Made by a program: the position numbers and the translations under genes. Of a stretch of 62,224 nucleotides of DNA, positions 1 to 7,446 are shown piece after piece (the first letter of the stretch is position 1; each line of letters opens with the position of its first letter). The notes beneath the pieces were generated by a model. It made no database searches. It was given only the letters and a program-made list of their open reading frames with translations, and was not told the origin of the DNA. Origin of the DNA: Acidobacteriota bacterium (GTDB lineage: Bacteria; Acidobacteriota; JAAYUB01); assembly GCA_029565065.1 (NCBI GenBank), contig JAKQOW010000148.1, forward strand, positions 1-62,224. The letters run 5' to 3'.

Positions 1-525
1 GTCGAGGTCGGGGGTGGCCGTCCAAACGGGTTCTCCGGGAACGGACGGATCGGTGACGTCCAGTTCGCGGTGGTTGCCCCAGGCGTCGTAGAGGTAGGCG
101 GCGGTGACGGTGCCGGCGGCGGGACCACCGGGGATATCCTCGCCGGTGGTCAGGTTGACCGTGGAGCCGAGGGGGTCGAGATGGTAGAAGACGAGGCTCG
201 GGGCTGGGGGCTCGGGGCTCGGATCGGAAGATTCGGCGGCGAGGAGCGTTGTGCCGTAGAGGTACTGCCGCGCCTTGAAAAAGCCTTCGGGGCCGTCGTC
301 GGCAGTCGTGCGCAGGCTCCCGGCGCCCTCGAGTGTTCTCCCGGAGGCCTCGAGCGGGATTCGGCTGCCAGCGACCGAAAGATGACCGGAGGCGGCCTTC
401 GCCGGGTCGGGCTCCGGGTCGGGCGCGTACTCGGCCAGCACCGCCCCCCCGTCGTAGACATATAGCCGGTTATCGGACCCATTTTCCAAAGACACTGGAA
501 TCGCGGGTCGATAGCGATAACCGTA
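1..525 (-). pseudogene. RHS-repeat core fragment, 5'-truncated, continues beyond left edge
   Basis: The minus-strand frame is open for 175 codons from an in-frame TAA at 526-528 to the window edge. It encodes typical RHS/YD-repeat core motifs: RLYVYDGG with VLAEY at 430-480, FFKARQYLYG near 260-290, YHLDPLGSTVNLTTGE near 135-190, and YLYDAWGNHREL near 65-100. RHS proteins are large secreted or cell-wall polymorphic toxins and adhesins that form a beta-strand shell; the missing upstream part should hold many more repeats. Here the frame starts abruptly next to an AT-rich non-coding stretch. There is no ATG, and the only early start candidate (a GTG about 10 codons in) has no ribosome-binding site. 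I infer a truncated or recombined RHS gene; the C-terminal tip lies outside the window. Confidence -1.
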
Positions 526-553
526 TTACATTGTAAATATTATATTTAGAATG

Positions 554-595
554 ACCATGGCAGTGAGTGGCCATGGTTTAATCAAAGGTTGATTA
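554..595. repeat. two adjacent short inverted repeats in an AT-rich spacer
   Basis: ACCATGG (554-560) pairs with CCATGGT (571-577), and TAATCAA (579-585) pairs with TTGATTA (589-595) around an AGG centre. They lie in the 185-bp spacer between the RHS fragment and the regulator gene, which is far richer in A+T than its surroundings. No T-run follows either stem, so they are not clear terminators. They may be operator-like dyads or debris of a rearrangement. Confidence -1.
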
Positions 596-710
596 TGTAA
601 ACATAAATGCGGGCATTTGGAGATACTTAAAGTCTTCGCACCTGGCGATGGATCGCGTCAGCGCAATTCAAGATGGAGTTTAAAATTGGAGTCGGCTGGA
701 TCCGTCCAGG

Positions 711-2069
711 TCACGGGAGCGGGATGCCGAGCTGGCGCAGTTTGCGGTACAGACCGCTGCGGTCCATGTCGAGCTCGCGGGCGGTCTGGGCGAGATTGCC
801 GTGATTGCGGTGGATGGCGGCCTGGAGATACTGCCGTTCGAACGTCTCGCGCGCCGACTGAAAAGTCGCCGGGCCGGAGGCCGCACCCGACGACATCTGG
901 ACCTGGCCGTAAATCGACGCCGGCAGGTCATAGACGCCGATCTCCTGTCCTCCCTGGACGATGATCAGGCGCTCCACGGTGTTTTTCAGCTCGCGGACGT
1001 TGCCCGGCCAGTCGTAGCGAGTCAGGATGTCCAGCGCCTCCGGCTTGAAGCGGCGTGCCTTCTTGCCGTAGAGCCGGGTGTATTCCTCGAGAAAATGCTC
1101 CGTCAGCACGGGGATGTCCTCGCGCCGCTCGCGGAGCGGGACGATCTCGACGGGGACGACGTTGAGCCGGTAAAACAGGTCCGCGCGAAAGCGCCCCGCG
1201 TCGATCAGCGCGGTGAGATCCTGGTTCGTGGCGGCGATCACCCGCACATCCAGCTCCATGGGCTGATTGCAGCCCAGGGGCTCGATCTTCTCCTCCTCGA
1301 GCACGCGCAGCACCTTGGCCTGGACCTTCAGGCTCATGTCGCCCACCTCGTCCAGGAAGAGGGTGCCTTCGTGCGCCTCCTCGAACTTGCCGCGCTTGTC
1401 CTCGGCGGCGCCGGTGAACGCGCCCTTGCGATAGCCGAACAACTCGCTCTCGATGAGGTCGTCGGGAATGGCGGCGCAATTGATCTCCACAAACTTCTTG
1501 TGGCGGCGGTGGCTTTTCTCGTGGATGAGCCGGGCCAGCAGCTCCTTCCCCGTTCCGTTCTCACCGAAGATGAGCACGCGGCCGGCCGTGGGGGCGATGA
1601 CATCGATCTGCTTGCGCAGGGCCAATATGGGAATGGATTGCCCCACCATTTCGTAGCGGCGCACGTAGCGCTCGCGCAGCTCCCGGTTCTCCTCTTCCAG
1701 CTCCCGGTGCTTGAGCGCGTTCTTGACCATCACCAGGGTTTTTTCCAGTGAAAGCGGCTTCTCGAGGAAATCGTAAGCGCCGAGCCGCACGGCCCGGACC
1801 GCCATCTCGATGGTGCCGTGGCCGGAGATCACCAGCACGGCGCCGGAGAACGGCGTCTGCCATATCCGCTCCAGCACCTCCAGCCCGTCCATGCCGGGCA
1901 GCCACACATCGAGGAGCACGAGGTCGTACAGCGCGGTGCGCACCTTCTCCAGGCATTCCTCGCCGGTGGCGACCACGTCCACGCGGTACCCCTCGTCACG
2001 GAGAATGCCCGACAGCGACGCACGCACGCCCGCTTCGTCGTCCACCACCAGCAGCCGTTCCCTGGGCAT
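711..2069 (-). CDS. sigma-54-dependent response regulator, NtrC family (NtrX-like)
   Basis: A 452-residue three-domain activator. The N-terminal receiver has acidic residues D10/D11, phospho-acceptor D54 (LLDVWLPGMDG) and K104 (EKP). The central AAA+ domain has the Walker A motif GENGTGKE at 169-176 and the sigma-54 contact loop GAFTGA at 216-221. The C-terminus is a Fis-type helix-turn-helix (about 410-452). Family knowledge says such proteins hydrolyse ATP to open sigma-54 promoters after phosphorylation by a sensor kinase. The FLEKPLSLEK linker resembles NtrX. No histidine kinase is adjacent, so its partner and regulon are unknown. The ATG is preceded by AGGAG at 6 nt. The full-length product looks intact. 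Confidence -1.
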   Translation of the reverse strand: MPRERLLVVDDEAGVRASLSGILRDEGYRVDVVATGEECLEKVRTALYDLVLLDVWLPGMDGLEVLERIWQTPFSGAVLVISGHGTIEMAVRAVRLGAYDFLEKPLSLEKTLVMVKNALKHRELEEENRELRERYVRRYEMVGQSIPILALRKQIDVIAPTAGRVLIFGENGTGKELLARLIHEKSHRRHKKFVEINCAAIPDDLIESELFGYRKGAFTGAAEDKRGKFEEAHEGTLFLDEVGDMSLKVQAKVLRVLEEEKIEPLGCNQPMELDVRVIAATNQDLTALIDAGRFRADLFYRLNVVPVEIVPLRERREDIPVLTEHFLEEYTRLYGKKARRFKPEALDILTRYDWPGNVRELKNTVERLIIVQGGQEIGVYDLPASIYGQVQMSSGAASGPATFQSARETFERQYLQAAIHRNHGNLAQTARELDMDRSGLYRKLRQLGIPLP

Positions 2070-2123
2070 GAATCGCTCCTGCAGCAGTCAGGACAGATAG
2101 TTTACTCGACCAACCCCGACGGA

Positions 2124-3893
2124 TCAATAGCCGATGGCGGCGCCGTCGCTGCGCGACTCGCTGCCGCCGAACAGCACCCTGCGGCGGGGATCGATCCGGA
2201 TCCCTTGATAGCCGCCGTAGCCGCCCCGCCCGGTCGCCACGCGGTGGCCGCGGGCAACGAGTTCGCGGACCACCTCCGGTGCGATGCCGCTTTCCAAAAA
2301 TACGGTGCCGCCGTCGCCCATGCGTTCACCGCCGGCTGGATCGGTGCTTCCCTCGTGGCGCCATCGCGGCGCGTCGCCGGCTTCCTGGACGTTCATCCCG
2401 AAATCGATGAGGTTGCAGAGCACCTGGACATGCCCTTGAGGCTGCATGTCGCCGCCCATCACGCCGAACGAGAACACCGGCTCGTTGTCCCGGGTGACGA
2501 AACCGGGGATGATGGTGTGGAACGGGCGCTTGCCCGGGGCGATGACGTTGGGATGACCCGGCTCCAGGCTGAAGAGGGCGCCCCGGTCGTGGAGGCAGAA
2601 GCCCAGGCCGTCGGGCACCATGCCGGAGCCGAAGCCCATGTAGTTGCTCTGGATGAGGGCCACCGCGTTGAGGTCCTTGTCCACCACCGTCAGGAACACC
2701 GTGTCGCCGTGGCGCAAGGCGGCATCCGCGCGCGGGGCGATCGTCCGGCTGGCCGCCAGCGGATTGAACAGCTTCATCCGTTCGGCCACATAGTCGTCCG
2801 ACAGCAGGCGCGCCACCGGCACCTCGACGAAGCGAGGGTCAGCGTAGAGATCGGCTCGGTCCTCGTAGACGATCTTCTTGACCTCGATCTGGGTGTGAAG
2901 ATATTCGGCGGAATTGTGCCCCATGGCCTTGAGGTCCACCCGCTCCAGCAGGCGCAGCATCTGGAGGACCGCCAGCCCCTGCCCGTTGGGCGGCAGCTCC
3001 CAGACCTGATACCCGCGGTAGTTAACCGAAATCGGCTCCACCCATTCGCTGTGGTAGTTCTCGAAATCCGCCTTCGAGAAAAATCCGCCCACCTGCCCCG
3101 AGTAGGCCACGATCCGATCGGCGACCTCGCCGCGATAGTACGCATCCCGACCTTTGTCGGCCAGCAGCCGATAGGTCCGGGCCAGCTCGGGATTGCGGAA
3201 GATGTCGCCCTTCTGGGGCGCCTGGCCGCCCGGGGCGAACAGCTTCTGGAAGTTGTCCCGGTCCTTGAACGCCCGGACGCCGCGGCCCCAGTAATACGCG
3301 ATCAACTCGGACAGCGGGAAGCCTTCCTCGGCATACCCGATGGCCGGCTGGAGCACGTCACGCATGGGCAGGCGGCCGAACTTGCCGTGGAGCGCGAACC
3401 AGCCGTCCACGCAGCCGGGCACCGTCCAGGGGAGTGGACCGTATGCGGGCATCCGGGTGATGCCCTGGTCCTGAAAATGCTTCAGCGTCAGGGCGCCGGG
3501 GGCGGGCCCGCTGGCGTTGAGTCCGTACAGCCGCCTGGCGCCGTTGTCCCAGACCAGGGCGAACAGATCCCCGCCGACGCCGGCGCCGGTGGGTTCCATC
3601 AATCCGAGCGCCGCGTTCACCGCGATGGCGGCATCCACCGCCGAACCGCCCCGCTTGAGCACATCGATACCGACCTGAGCGGCCAGCGGCTGGCTGGTGG
3701 CCACCATGCCGTGGGCGCCGACCACCTCGGAGCGGGTGGCGAACATCCGGCCCGTCACGCGGTCGGCCGCTTGAAGCCGGGGCGCCCACAGGAGCCAAAC
3801 GGCGACGGCCGCCATTGCGGCGGCCGTCACCATGAGTACTCGGGATCTAATTTTATTCGCTTTGAACGACTTGGATTGCCGAGCCGACGACAT
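2124..3893 (-). CDS. ggt: gamma-glutamyltransferase (secreted)
   Basis: A 589-residue protein with a basic N-terminus and a hydrophobic segment at about 19-42 that should act as signal peptide or anchor. It cleaves gamma-glutamyl bonds of glutathione and related peptides in the periplasm. The precursor self-cleaves at a conserved Thr; here that residue is T398 in GDTVFLTVVD, aligning with TTHYSVVD of the E. coli enzyme. Other family features are GSAVDAAIA (83-91), PTGAGVGGD (101-109) and the C-terminal GVMGGDMQPQGH. Length matches the family (about 580). GGGAGG lies 7 nt before the ATG. The next gene upstream on this strand (YceI) ends 30 bp away, so the two may be co-transcribed. Confidence -1.
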   Translation of the reverse strand: MSSARQSKSFKANKIRSRVLMVTAAAMAAVAVWLLWAPRLQAADRVTGRMFATRSEVVGAHGMVATSQPLAAQVGIDVLKRGGSAVDAAIAVNAALGLMEPTGAGVGGDLFALVWDNGARRLYGLNASGPAPGALTLKHFQDQGITRMPAYGPLPWTVPGCVDGWFALHGKFGRLPMRDVLQPAIGYAEEGFPLSELIAYYWGRGVRAFKDRDNFQKLFAPGGQAPQKGDIFRNPELARTYRLLADKGRDAYYRGEVADRIVAYSGQVGGFFSKADFENYHSEWVEPISVNYRGYQVWELPPNGQGLAVLQMLRLLERVDLKAMGHNSAEYLHTQIEVKKIVYEDRADLYADPRFVEVPVARLLSDDYVAERMKLFNPLAASRTIAPRADAALRHGDTVFLTVVDKDLNAVALIQSNYMGFGSGMVPDGLGFCLHDRGALFSLEPGHPNVIAPGKRPFHTIIPGFVTRDNEPVFSFGVMGGDMQPQGHVQVLCNLIDFGMNVQEAGDAPRWRHEGSTDPAGGERMGDGGTVFLESGIAPEVVRELVARGHRVATGRGGYGGYQGIRIDPRRRVLFGGSESRSDGAAIGY

Positions 3894-3923
3894 CGCGCCA
3901 CCTCCCGGACGGGGATGGCGCTA

Positions 3924-4511
3924 TTATTTCACCTGCACACCCTGGATGTCCAGATCCACGGTCACCTCCTCGCCCACCACCACACCGCCGGTGTCCAGGG
4001 CGCGGCTCCAGGAGACCCCGTAGTCCATCCGGTTCAGTTTCACCCGGCCCTGGACGCCCAGCCGGGTCTTGCCCTGCATGTCTTTCATCTTGCCCACGAT
4101 GTCGAACGGGATGCTCACCGTTTTCGCGACACCGCGCATGGTGAGCGTGCCGGTGGCCACGTAACCGTCTCCCTTCTTGGCCACCTGGGTGCTCTTGAAC
4201 GTGATGTCCGGATGGGTGGCCGCGTCGAAGAAGTCGGGATTGCGCAGGTGCTCGTCCCGCTTCTCGTTGGCCGTGTCGATGCTCGCCACCTTGATGGTCA
4301 CGTTCACCGAGGACTTCGTGATGTCCTCGGGATCGTAGACGATGGTCCCCTCAAACGTGTTGAAGCTGCCCCGCACATTCGAAAGCATCATGTAGCGTAC
4401 GGTGAAATCCACGCTGCTGTGCACCGGATCGATGGTGTACGTTTCGGCGGCGCCCCACACGGGTGCCGTCAGCATCGCCAGAGTCACCAAGGCCCATAGT
4501 TTTCTGTTCAC
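3924..4511 (-). CDS. YceI-family periplasmic lipid-binding protein
   Basis: A 195-residue protein with a signal peptide (cleavage after about residue 20, VWGAA). The mature part begins YTIDPVHSSVDFTVRY, the hallmark of the YceI fold, a lipocalin-like barrel that binds isoprenoid or amide lipids in the periplasm. GTLTMRGVAKTVSIPF and KLNRMDYGVSW follow the family pattern. I chose the GTG at 4511 because GGAGG sits 6 nt upstream and the signal peptide starts at once; a longer frame upstream to 4775 has no signal-peptide logic. A 12-bp palindrome and an 11-mer repeat lie just upstream of the start. Confidence -1.
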   Translation of the reverse strand: MNRKLWALVTLAMLTAPVWGAAETYTIDPVHSSVDFTVRYMMLSNVRGSFNTFEGTIVYDPEDITKSSVNVTIKVASIDTANEKRDEHLRNPDFFDAATHPDITFKSTQVAKKGDGYVATGTLTMRGVAKTVSIPFDIVGKMKDMQGKTRLGVQGRVKLNRMDYGVSWSRALDTGGVVVGEEVTVDLDIQGVQVK

Positions 4512-4529
4512 GACCAACCTCCACAATTT

Positions 4530-4549
4530 AAGATGTAACCGCATGCGGT
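4530..4549. promoter_or_regulatory. palindrome and repeat half-site upstream of the YceI gene
   Basis: ACCGCATGCGGT at 4538-4549 is a perfect 12-bp palindrome about 27 bp upstream of the YceI start. It overlaps AAGATGTAACC (4530-4540), which matches AAGATGTTACC at 4681-4691 in 10 of 11 positions. Together they suggest a regulator binding site shared by the two divergent genes. The binding protein is unknown. Confidence -1.
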
Positions 4550-4621
4550 CCGTCATACGACGCAGCGACGGATTAGATATTTTCAACCGGCGCATGGATT
4601 CATCCAGACCACATTTACCCC

Positions 4622-4650
4622 TTGACAAAGCAAGTGGCCGGGAGTAGCAT
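4622..4650 (+). promoter_or_regulatory. sigma-70-type promoter for the Ala-rich lipoprotein gene
   Basis: A perfect -35 TTGACA (4622-4627) is separated by 17 bp from TAGCAT (4645-4650, 4/6 match). Predicted transcription start is near 4657, giving a leader of about 220 nt before the lipoprotein ATG at 4880. It is the best promoter match in this 368-bp intergenic region. Confidence -1.
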
Positions 4651-4671
4651 CCGCTCTTTGAATTTGCTCTC

Positions 4672-4688
4672 AACATCTTGAAGATGTT
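4672..4688. promoter_or_regulatory. operator-like dyad AACATCTT-G-AAGATGTT
   Basis: A perfect 8-bp inverted repeat with a 1-bp centre lies just downstream of the predicted start site of the promoter at 4622-4650. Its right arm extends into AAGATGTTACC, near-identical to a site upstream of the YceI gene. The geometry fits a dimeric repressor site. No candidate regulator lies beside it. Confidence -1.
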
Positions 4689-4772
4689 ACCTCTTTGGAG
4701 GCGTACTGGTGATCCACCGGTGCATCTCCGATCCCCCGTCAACACGAGAGACCGGTCCTGCATCGGCGTGAG

Positions 4773-4810
4773 CACTGACGAAGGCGCTCAACGCCATTGA
4801 ATCGTCAGTG
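4773..4810 (+). promoter_or_regulatory. nested stem-loop in the lipoprotein leader
   Basis: CACTGACGA (4773-4781) pairs perfectly with TCGTCAGTG (4802-4810), and a smaller GGCG/CGCC stem forms inside. It sits about 70 nt before the lipoprotein start, within the predicted 5' leader, so it may stabilise or regulate the mRNA. No T-run follows, so it is not a terminator. Confidence -1.
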
Positions 4811-4879
4811 TGTTGCGCATAGTGAGCAGTCGTGCATTGGCAAGCCATGTTTTCCAATCCATTTCATAAGGAGAGTCGC

Positions 4880-5473
4880 ATGCGTAAACTGTTGATTGCC
4901 GCCTTGTCTGTTCTGGCCCTGATCGTCCTAGCCGGTTGCGCCAGCGTGCCCCAGGCCGAGATCGATGCCGCCACCGCCGCCCTGGCCGAAGCCAAGGCCG
5001 CCGGCGCCGATGTGTATGCCGCTGAATCCCTCCAGGCCGTCCTGGACAAGGAATCCGCCCTCAACGCCGAGCTGGCCACCCAGCAGGGCAACTTCTTCAA
5101 ATCCTACGACCTGACCGCCCAGCTGGCCGGTGAGTTGAAGCAGCTGGCCGAGAAGGCCAAGACCGACGCCGTTGCCGGCAAGGAACAGGCCAAGCTGGAC
5201 GCCGAAGCGGCCATCACCGCCACCGAGGCCGCCATCACCGCCGCCCAGGAAGCCCTCAAGACCGCTCCGAAGGGCAAGGGCAGCGCCGCTGACCTGGCCG
5301 CCATGACCGGCGACGTGGAAGCCGCCGTCAACGCCATCGCCGAGTGCAAGACCATGCTGGGCGAGGAGAAGTACCTCGACGTCAAGACCAAGGCCGAGAG
5401 CGCCAAGGCGCAGGCGGACAAGGTTGTGGCCGACATCCAGGCCGCCATCGAGATGAAGAAGGGCCGCAAGTAG
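4880..5473 (+). CDS. small Ala-rich helical outer-membrane lipoprotein with C-terminal lysine
   Basis: A 197-residue protein. The signal peptide ends in the lipobox LAGC, so the mature protein should start at the lipidated Cys. The rest is almost all helix, rich in Ala, Lys and Glu, with the pattern ADVYAAESLQAV and heptad-like spacing typical of DUF4398-type proteins. The last residues are EMKKGRK. An alpha-helical lipoprotein ending in Lys next to L,D-transpeptidase genes recalls Braun lipoprotein (Lpp, ending YRK), which is joined to peptidoglycan through that lysine; this parallel is inference. Codon use is strongly biased (GCC, AAG, CTG), AAGGAG precedes the ATG, and a strong terminator follows, all pointing to high expression. 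The start at 4880 is set by the ribosome-binding site and signal peptide. Confidence -1.
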   Translation: MRKLLIAALSVLALIVLAGCASVPQAEIDAATAALAEAKAAGADVYAAESLQAVLDKESALNAELATQQGNFFKSYDLTAQLAGELKQLAEKAKTDAVAGKEQAKLDAEAAITATEAAITAAQEALKTAPKGKGSAADLAAMTGDVEAAVNAIAECKTMLGEEKYLDVKTKAESAKAQADKVVADIQAAIEMKKGRK

Positions 5474-5505
5474 TCCCGCTTCACGAACCAATCGTTTGAG
5501 CTCAG

Positions 5506-5534
5506 AGGGGGCTTGTGTCACAAGCCCCCTTTTT
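5506..5534 (+). terminator. rho-independent terminator after the lipoprotein gene
   Basis: GGGGGCTTG (5507-5515) and CAAGCCCCC (5521-5529) form a stem around a 5-nt loop, extended by an A-T pair and followed by TTTTT. It separates the lipoprotein from the transpeptidase gene starting 8 bp later, so downstream genes would depend on read-through or their own promoter. Confidence -1.
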
Positions 5535-5541
5535 GATATTC

Positions 5542-6726
5542 ATGACATCCATGAATCGACTGCCCTGGCTTCGCATCGCGGCGTGGGCGCTCCCCATCGG
5601 AGCCGCCGCCATTTTCTTTTTTCTTTTGTTGCCGCGACTGTCGGACGGCCGGCTCAGCCTGCCGCCCGATGCGGACGGCCGCCTGCTCCGGGCCGTGATC
5701 CAGGCGGCGGAGGCCGAGGACGCTTCGGAATACGCGCCGGCTCGAGTGGCCGCGGCGCGCGCGGCTCTCGAAGAAGCGATGGCCGAGATCAATGTCCAGC
5801 GGAGCCGGAGCTGGCTCCGCCGGAACCTGCATCCGGCGCAGACGCGATTGTCCACCGCCGCCATCACCATCCTGGAATTGTATCGCGATGTCGCGGATCG
5901 GCGCAGCGCCGACCGGGAGGCCGCAGCCGGTATCCTGCAACTCATTGGATCGCAGTTGGACGCGCAGGCCGACGTGGCGCGACACACCGCCACGGACAGC
6001 CGGATTCGCCGGAGCCTGGCCCTGACGGAGATGCACCGGCGCGAGGCGCTCGACTGCCTGTCCCGGGAGCGTTACGCCGCCGCCGTCCGGGCCGCACGAT
6101 CCGCCATGGATGCCCTGCTGGCCGCTCAGCAACAAAGCCGCAGCCTGCTCAGTCGGTTCGACGATCCGGTCAATCTCGACCTGTGGCGCCGCTGGATCGA
6201 CGAGGCGGTGGCCCAGAGCCGGCGTTCCGGTCTGGCTCTTGTGGTCGTCAAGGCGCTGCACCGGCTGGACGTTTACGAGCACGGCCGCCTGACCCGATCC
6301 ATGGCCGTGGACCTGGGCGCCAACTCGATCAATCCGAAGCTACACGAGGGCGATCGGGCCACGCCTGAGGGGCGCTACCGAGTCACCCAAAAGAAGGGAC
6401 CCGGGCGCACCATCTACGGATTGGCCCTCCTCATCGATTACCCGAACACCGAAGACCGGCGCCGGTTCCAGGACAACCACCGGCAGGGGATGATCCCACC
6501 CCGGGCTGGGATCGGCGGACTGATCGAGATTCACGGTCACGGCGGCCGCGGCTACGACTGGACCGACGGCTGCGTCGCCCCGCTCGATGCGGACATGGCC
6601 TGGCTCTTCCGGCGGACCGCTTCGGGCACGCCGGTGGTGATCGTGGGCAGCGACGGCTCCGCGAGCCCCATTCACCAATATCTCAACGGGAAGGACACCC
6701 ATGAAGCACGCTCCGGAACCGAGTGA
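5542..6726 (+). CDS. L,D-transpeptidase (YkuD) with N-terminal helical domain
   Basis: A 394-residue protein: N-terminal membrane anchor (about 12-30), Ala/Arg-rich helical region (about 45-205), then a YkuD catalytic domain (about 230-370). The active site is seen as IEIHGHGG (H331, H333) and DWTDGC with nucleophile C344, the YafK-like variant of the HXX(14-17)SHGC motif. L,D-transpeptidases make 3-3 crosslinks or attach lipoproteins to peptidoglycan. The helical region has EDASEYAPARVAAARAAL, the same pattern as ADVYAAESLQAV of the upstream lipoprotein, so the two may bind each other or a common partner. The exact start (5542 or 5551) is uncertain because the terminator fills the usual ribosome-binding position. 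It overlaps the next gene by 26 bp. Confidence -1.
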   Translation: MTSMNRLPWLRIAAWALPIGAAAIFFFLLLPRLSDGRLSLPPDADGRLLRAVIQAAEAEDASEYAPARVAAARAALEEAMAEINVQRSRSWLRRNLHPAQTRLSTAAITILELYRDVADRRSADREAAAGILQLIGSQLDAQADVARHTATDSRIRRSLALTEMHRREALDCLSRERYAAAVRAARSAMDALLAAQQQSRSLLSRFDDPVNLDLWRRWIDEAVAQSRRSGLALVVVKALHRLDVYEHGRLTRSMAVDLGANSINPKLHEGDRATPEGRYRVTQKKGPGRTIYGLALLIDYPNTEDRRRFQDNHRQGMIPPRAGIGGLIEIHGHGGRGYDWTDGCVAPLDADMAWLFRRTASGTPVVIVGSDGSASPIHQYLNGKDTHEARSGTE

Positions 6727-7426
6727 ACGCAGCGCCATCCAATCTGAAGGCGGCGCGATGATCCGTCGCCCCGCACTCGTGGCGGCCGTCATGATTTGGG
6801 ACACAGTGGCCCTGCTGGCGTTGCTCGGTTATGCGGTGTTCCTGGGCACCGGCTACGAATACAGGAGCTTGCGTCCCGCCGACGCGACGGAACTGGCCGA
6901 GCCGTTTCCCGAGGGGGCCGATGCCGCCGTGCTGGCCAAGATCAAGCGCGACAGCGACAAGGTATTCAAGAAGCTGACTCCGCGCGGATCGCACGTCGTG
7001 ATCGACCGGGTGCACAACCGGCTATACCTGTGGCGTGCCGATACCATGCTGCTTGAGGCGGCCATCTCCTGCGGCGCCGGATCTCGGCTCGCGGACGCGA
7101 AAACCGGTCGTGAATGGACGTTCGACACGCCGGTGGGCCGGTTCCGGGTGGTGAACCGCCGCGAGTTCCCGATCTGGGTTGCGCCCGACTGGGAGTTCAT
7201 CGAGGCCAACGAACCCATTCCCCGAAGCCGGTCGGCGCGCGTCCAGGAAGGCATGCTCGGCGAGTACGCCCTGGATCTCAACATTCCGGGCTACATGATC
7301 CACGGCACGCTGTACAGCCGCTTATTGGGACGCAGTGTCAGCCATGGCTGCATCCGCGTGGGGCGCGACGACCTCCGGGTGCTCTGGCGCAAGGTGCCCA
7401 CCGGCAGCACCGTGTTCATCTTTTAA
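6701..7426 (+). CDS. second L,D-transpeptidase (YkuD), membrane-anchored
   Basis: A 241-residue protein with one N-terminal membrane segment (about 24-49) and a canonical YkuD domain: YMIHGT (H201) and SHGCIRV with nucleophile C217. The phrase HVVIDRVHNRLYLW opens the domain as in ErfK/YbiS enzymes. The start overlaps the previous gene, and GGAAGG precedes the ATG, so translation is probably coupled. Two different transpeptidases in one operon suggest a division of labour, for example crosslinking versus lipoprotein anchoring. Confidence -1.
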   Translation: MKHAPEPSERSAIQSEGGAMIRRPALVAAVMIWDTVALLALLGYAVFLGTGYEYRSLRPADATELAEPFPEGADAAVLAKIKRDSDKVFKKLTPRGSHVVIDRVHNRLYLWRADTMLLEAAISCGAGSRLADAKTGREWTFDTPVGRFRVVNRREFPIWVAPDWEFIEANEPIPRSRSARVQEGMLGEYALDLNIPGYMIHGTLYSRLLGRSVSHGCIRVGRDDLRVLWRKVPTGSTVFIF

Positions 7427-7446
7427 CCGCTTCCGGAGAGGTCACC

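Noticed and set aside
590..720. A sigma-54 (-24/-12) promoter near the NtrC-family regulator
   Set aside because: No GG-N10-GC pair with the right flanks was found there or in the other intergenic gaps inspected.
1818..4499. An 893-codon plus-strand frame opposite the regulator, ggt and YceI genes
   Set aside because: Same antisense effect; the opposite strand carries clear family proteins with ribosome-binding sites.
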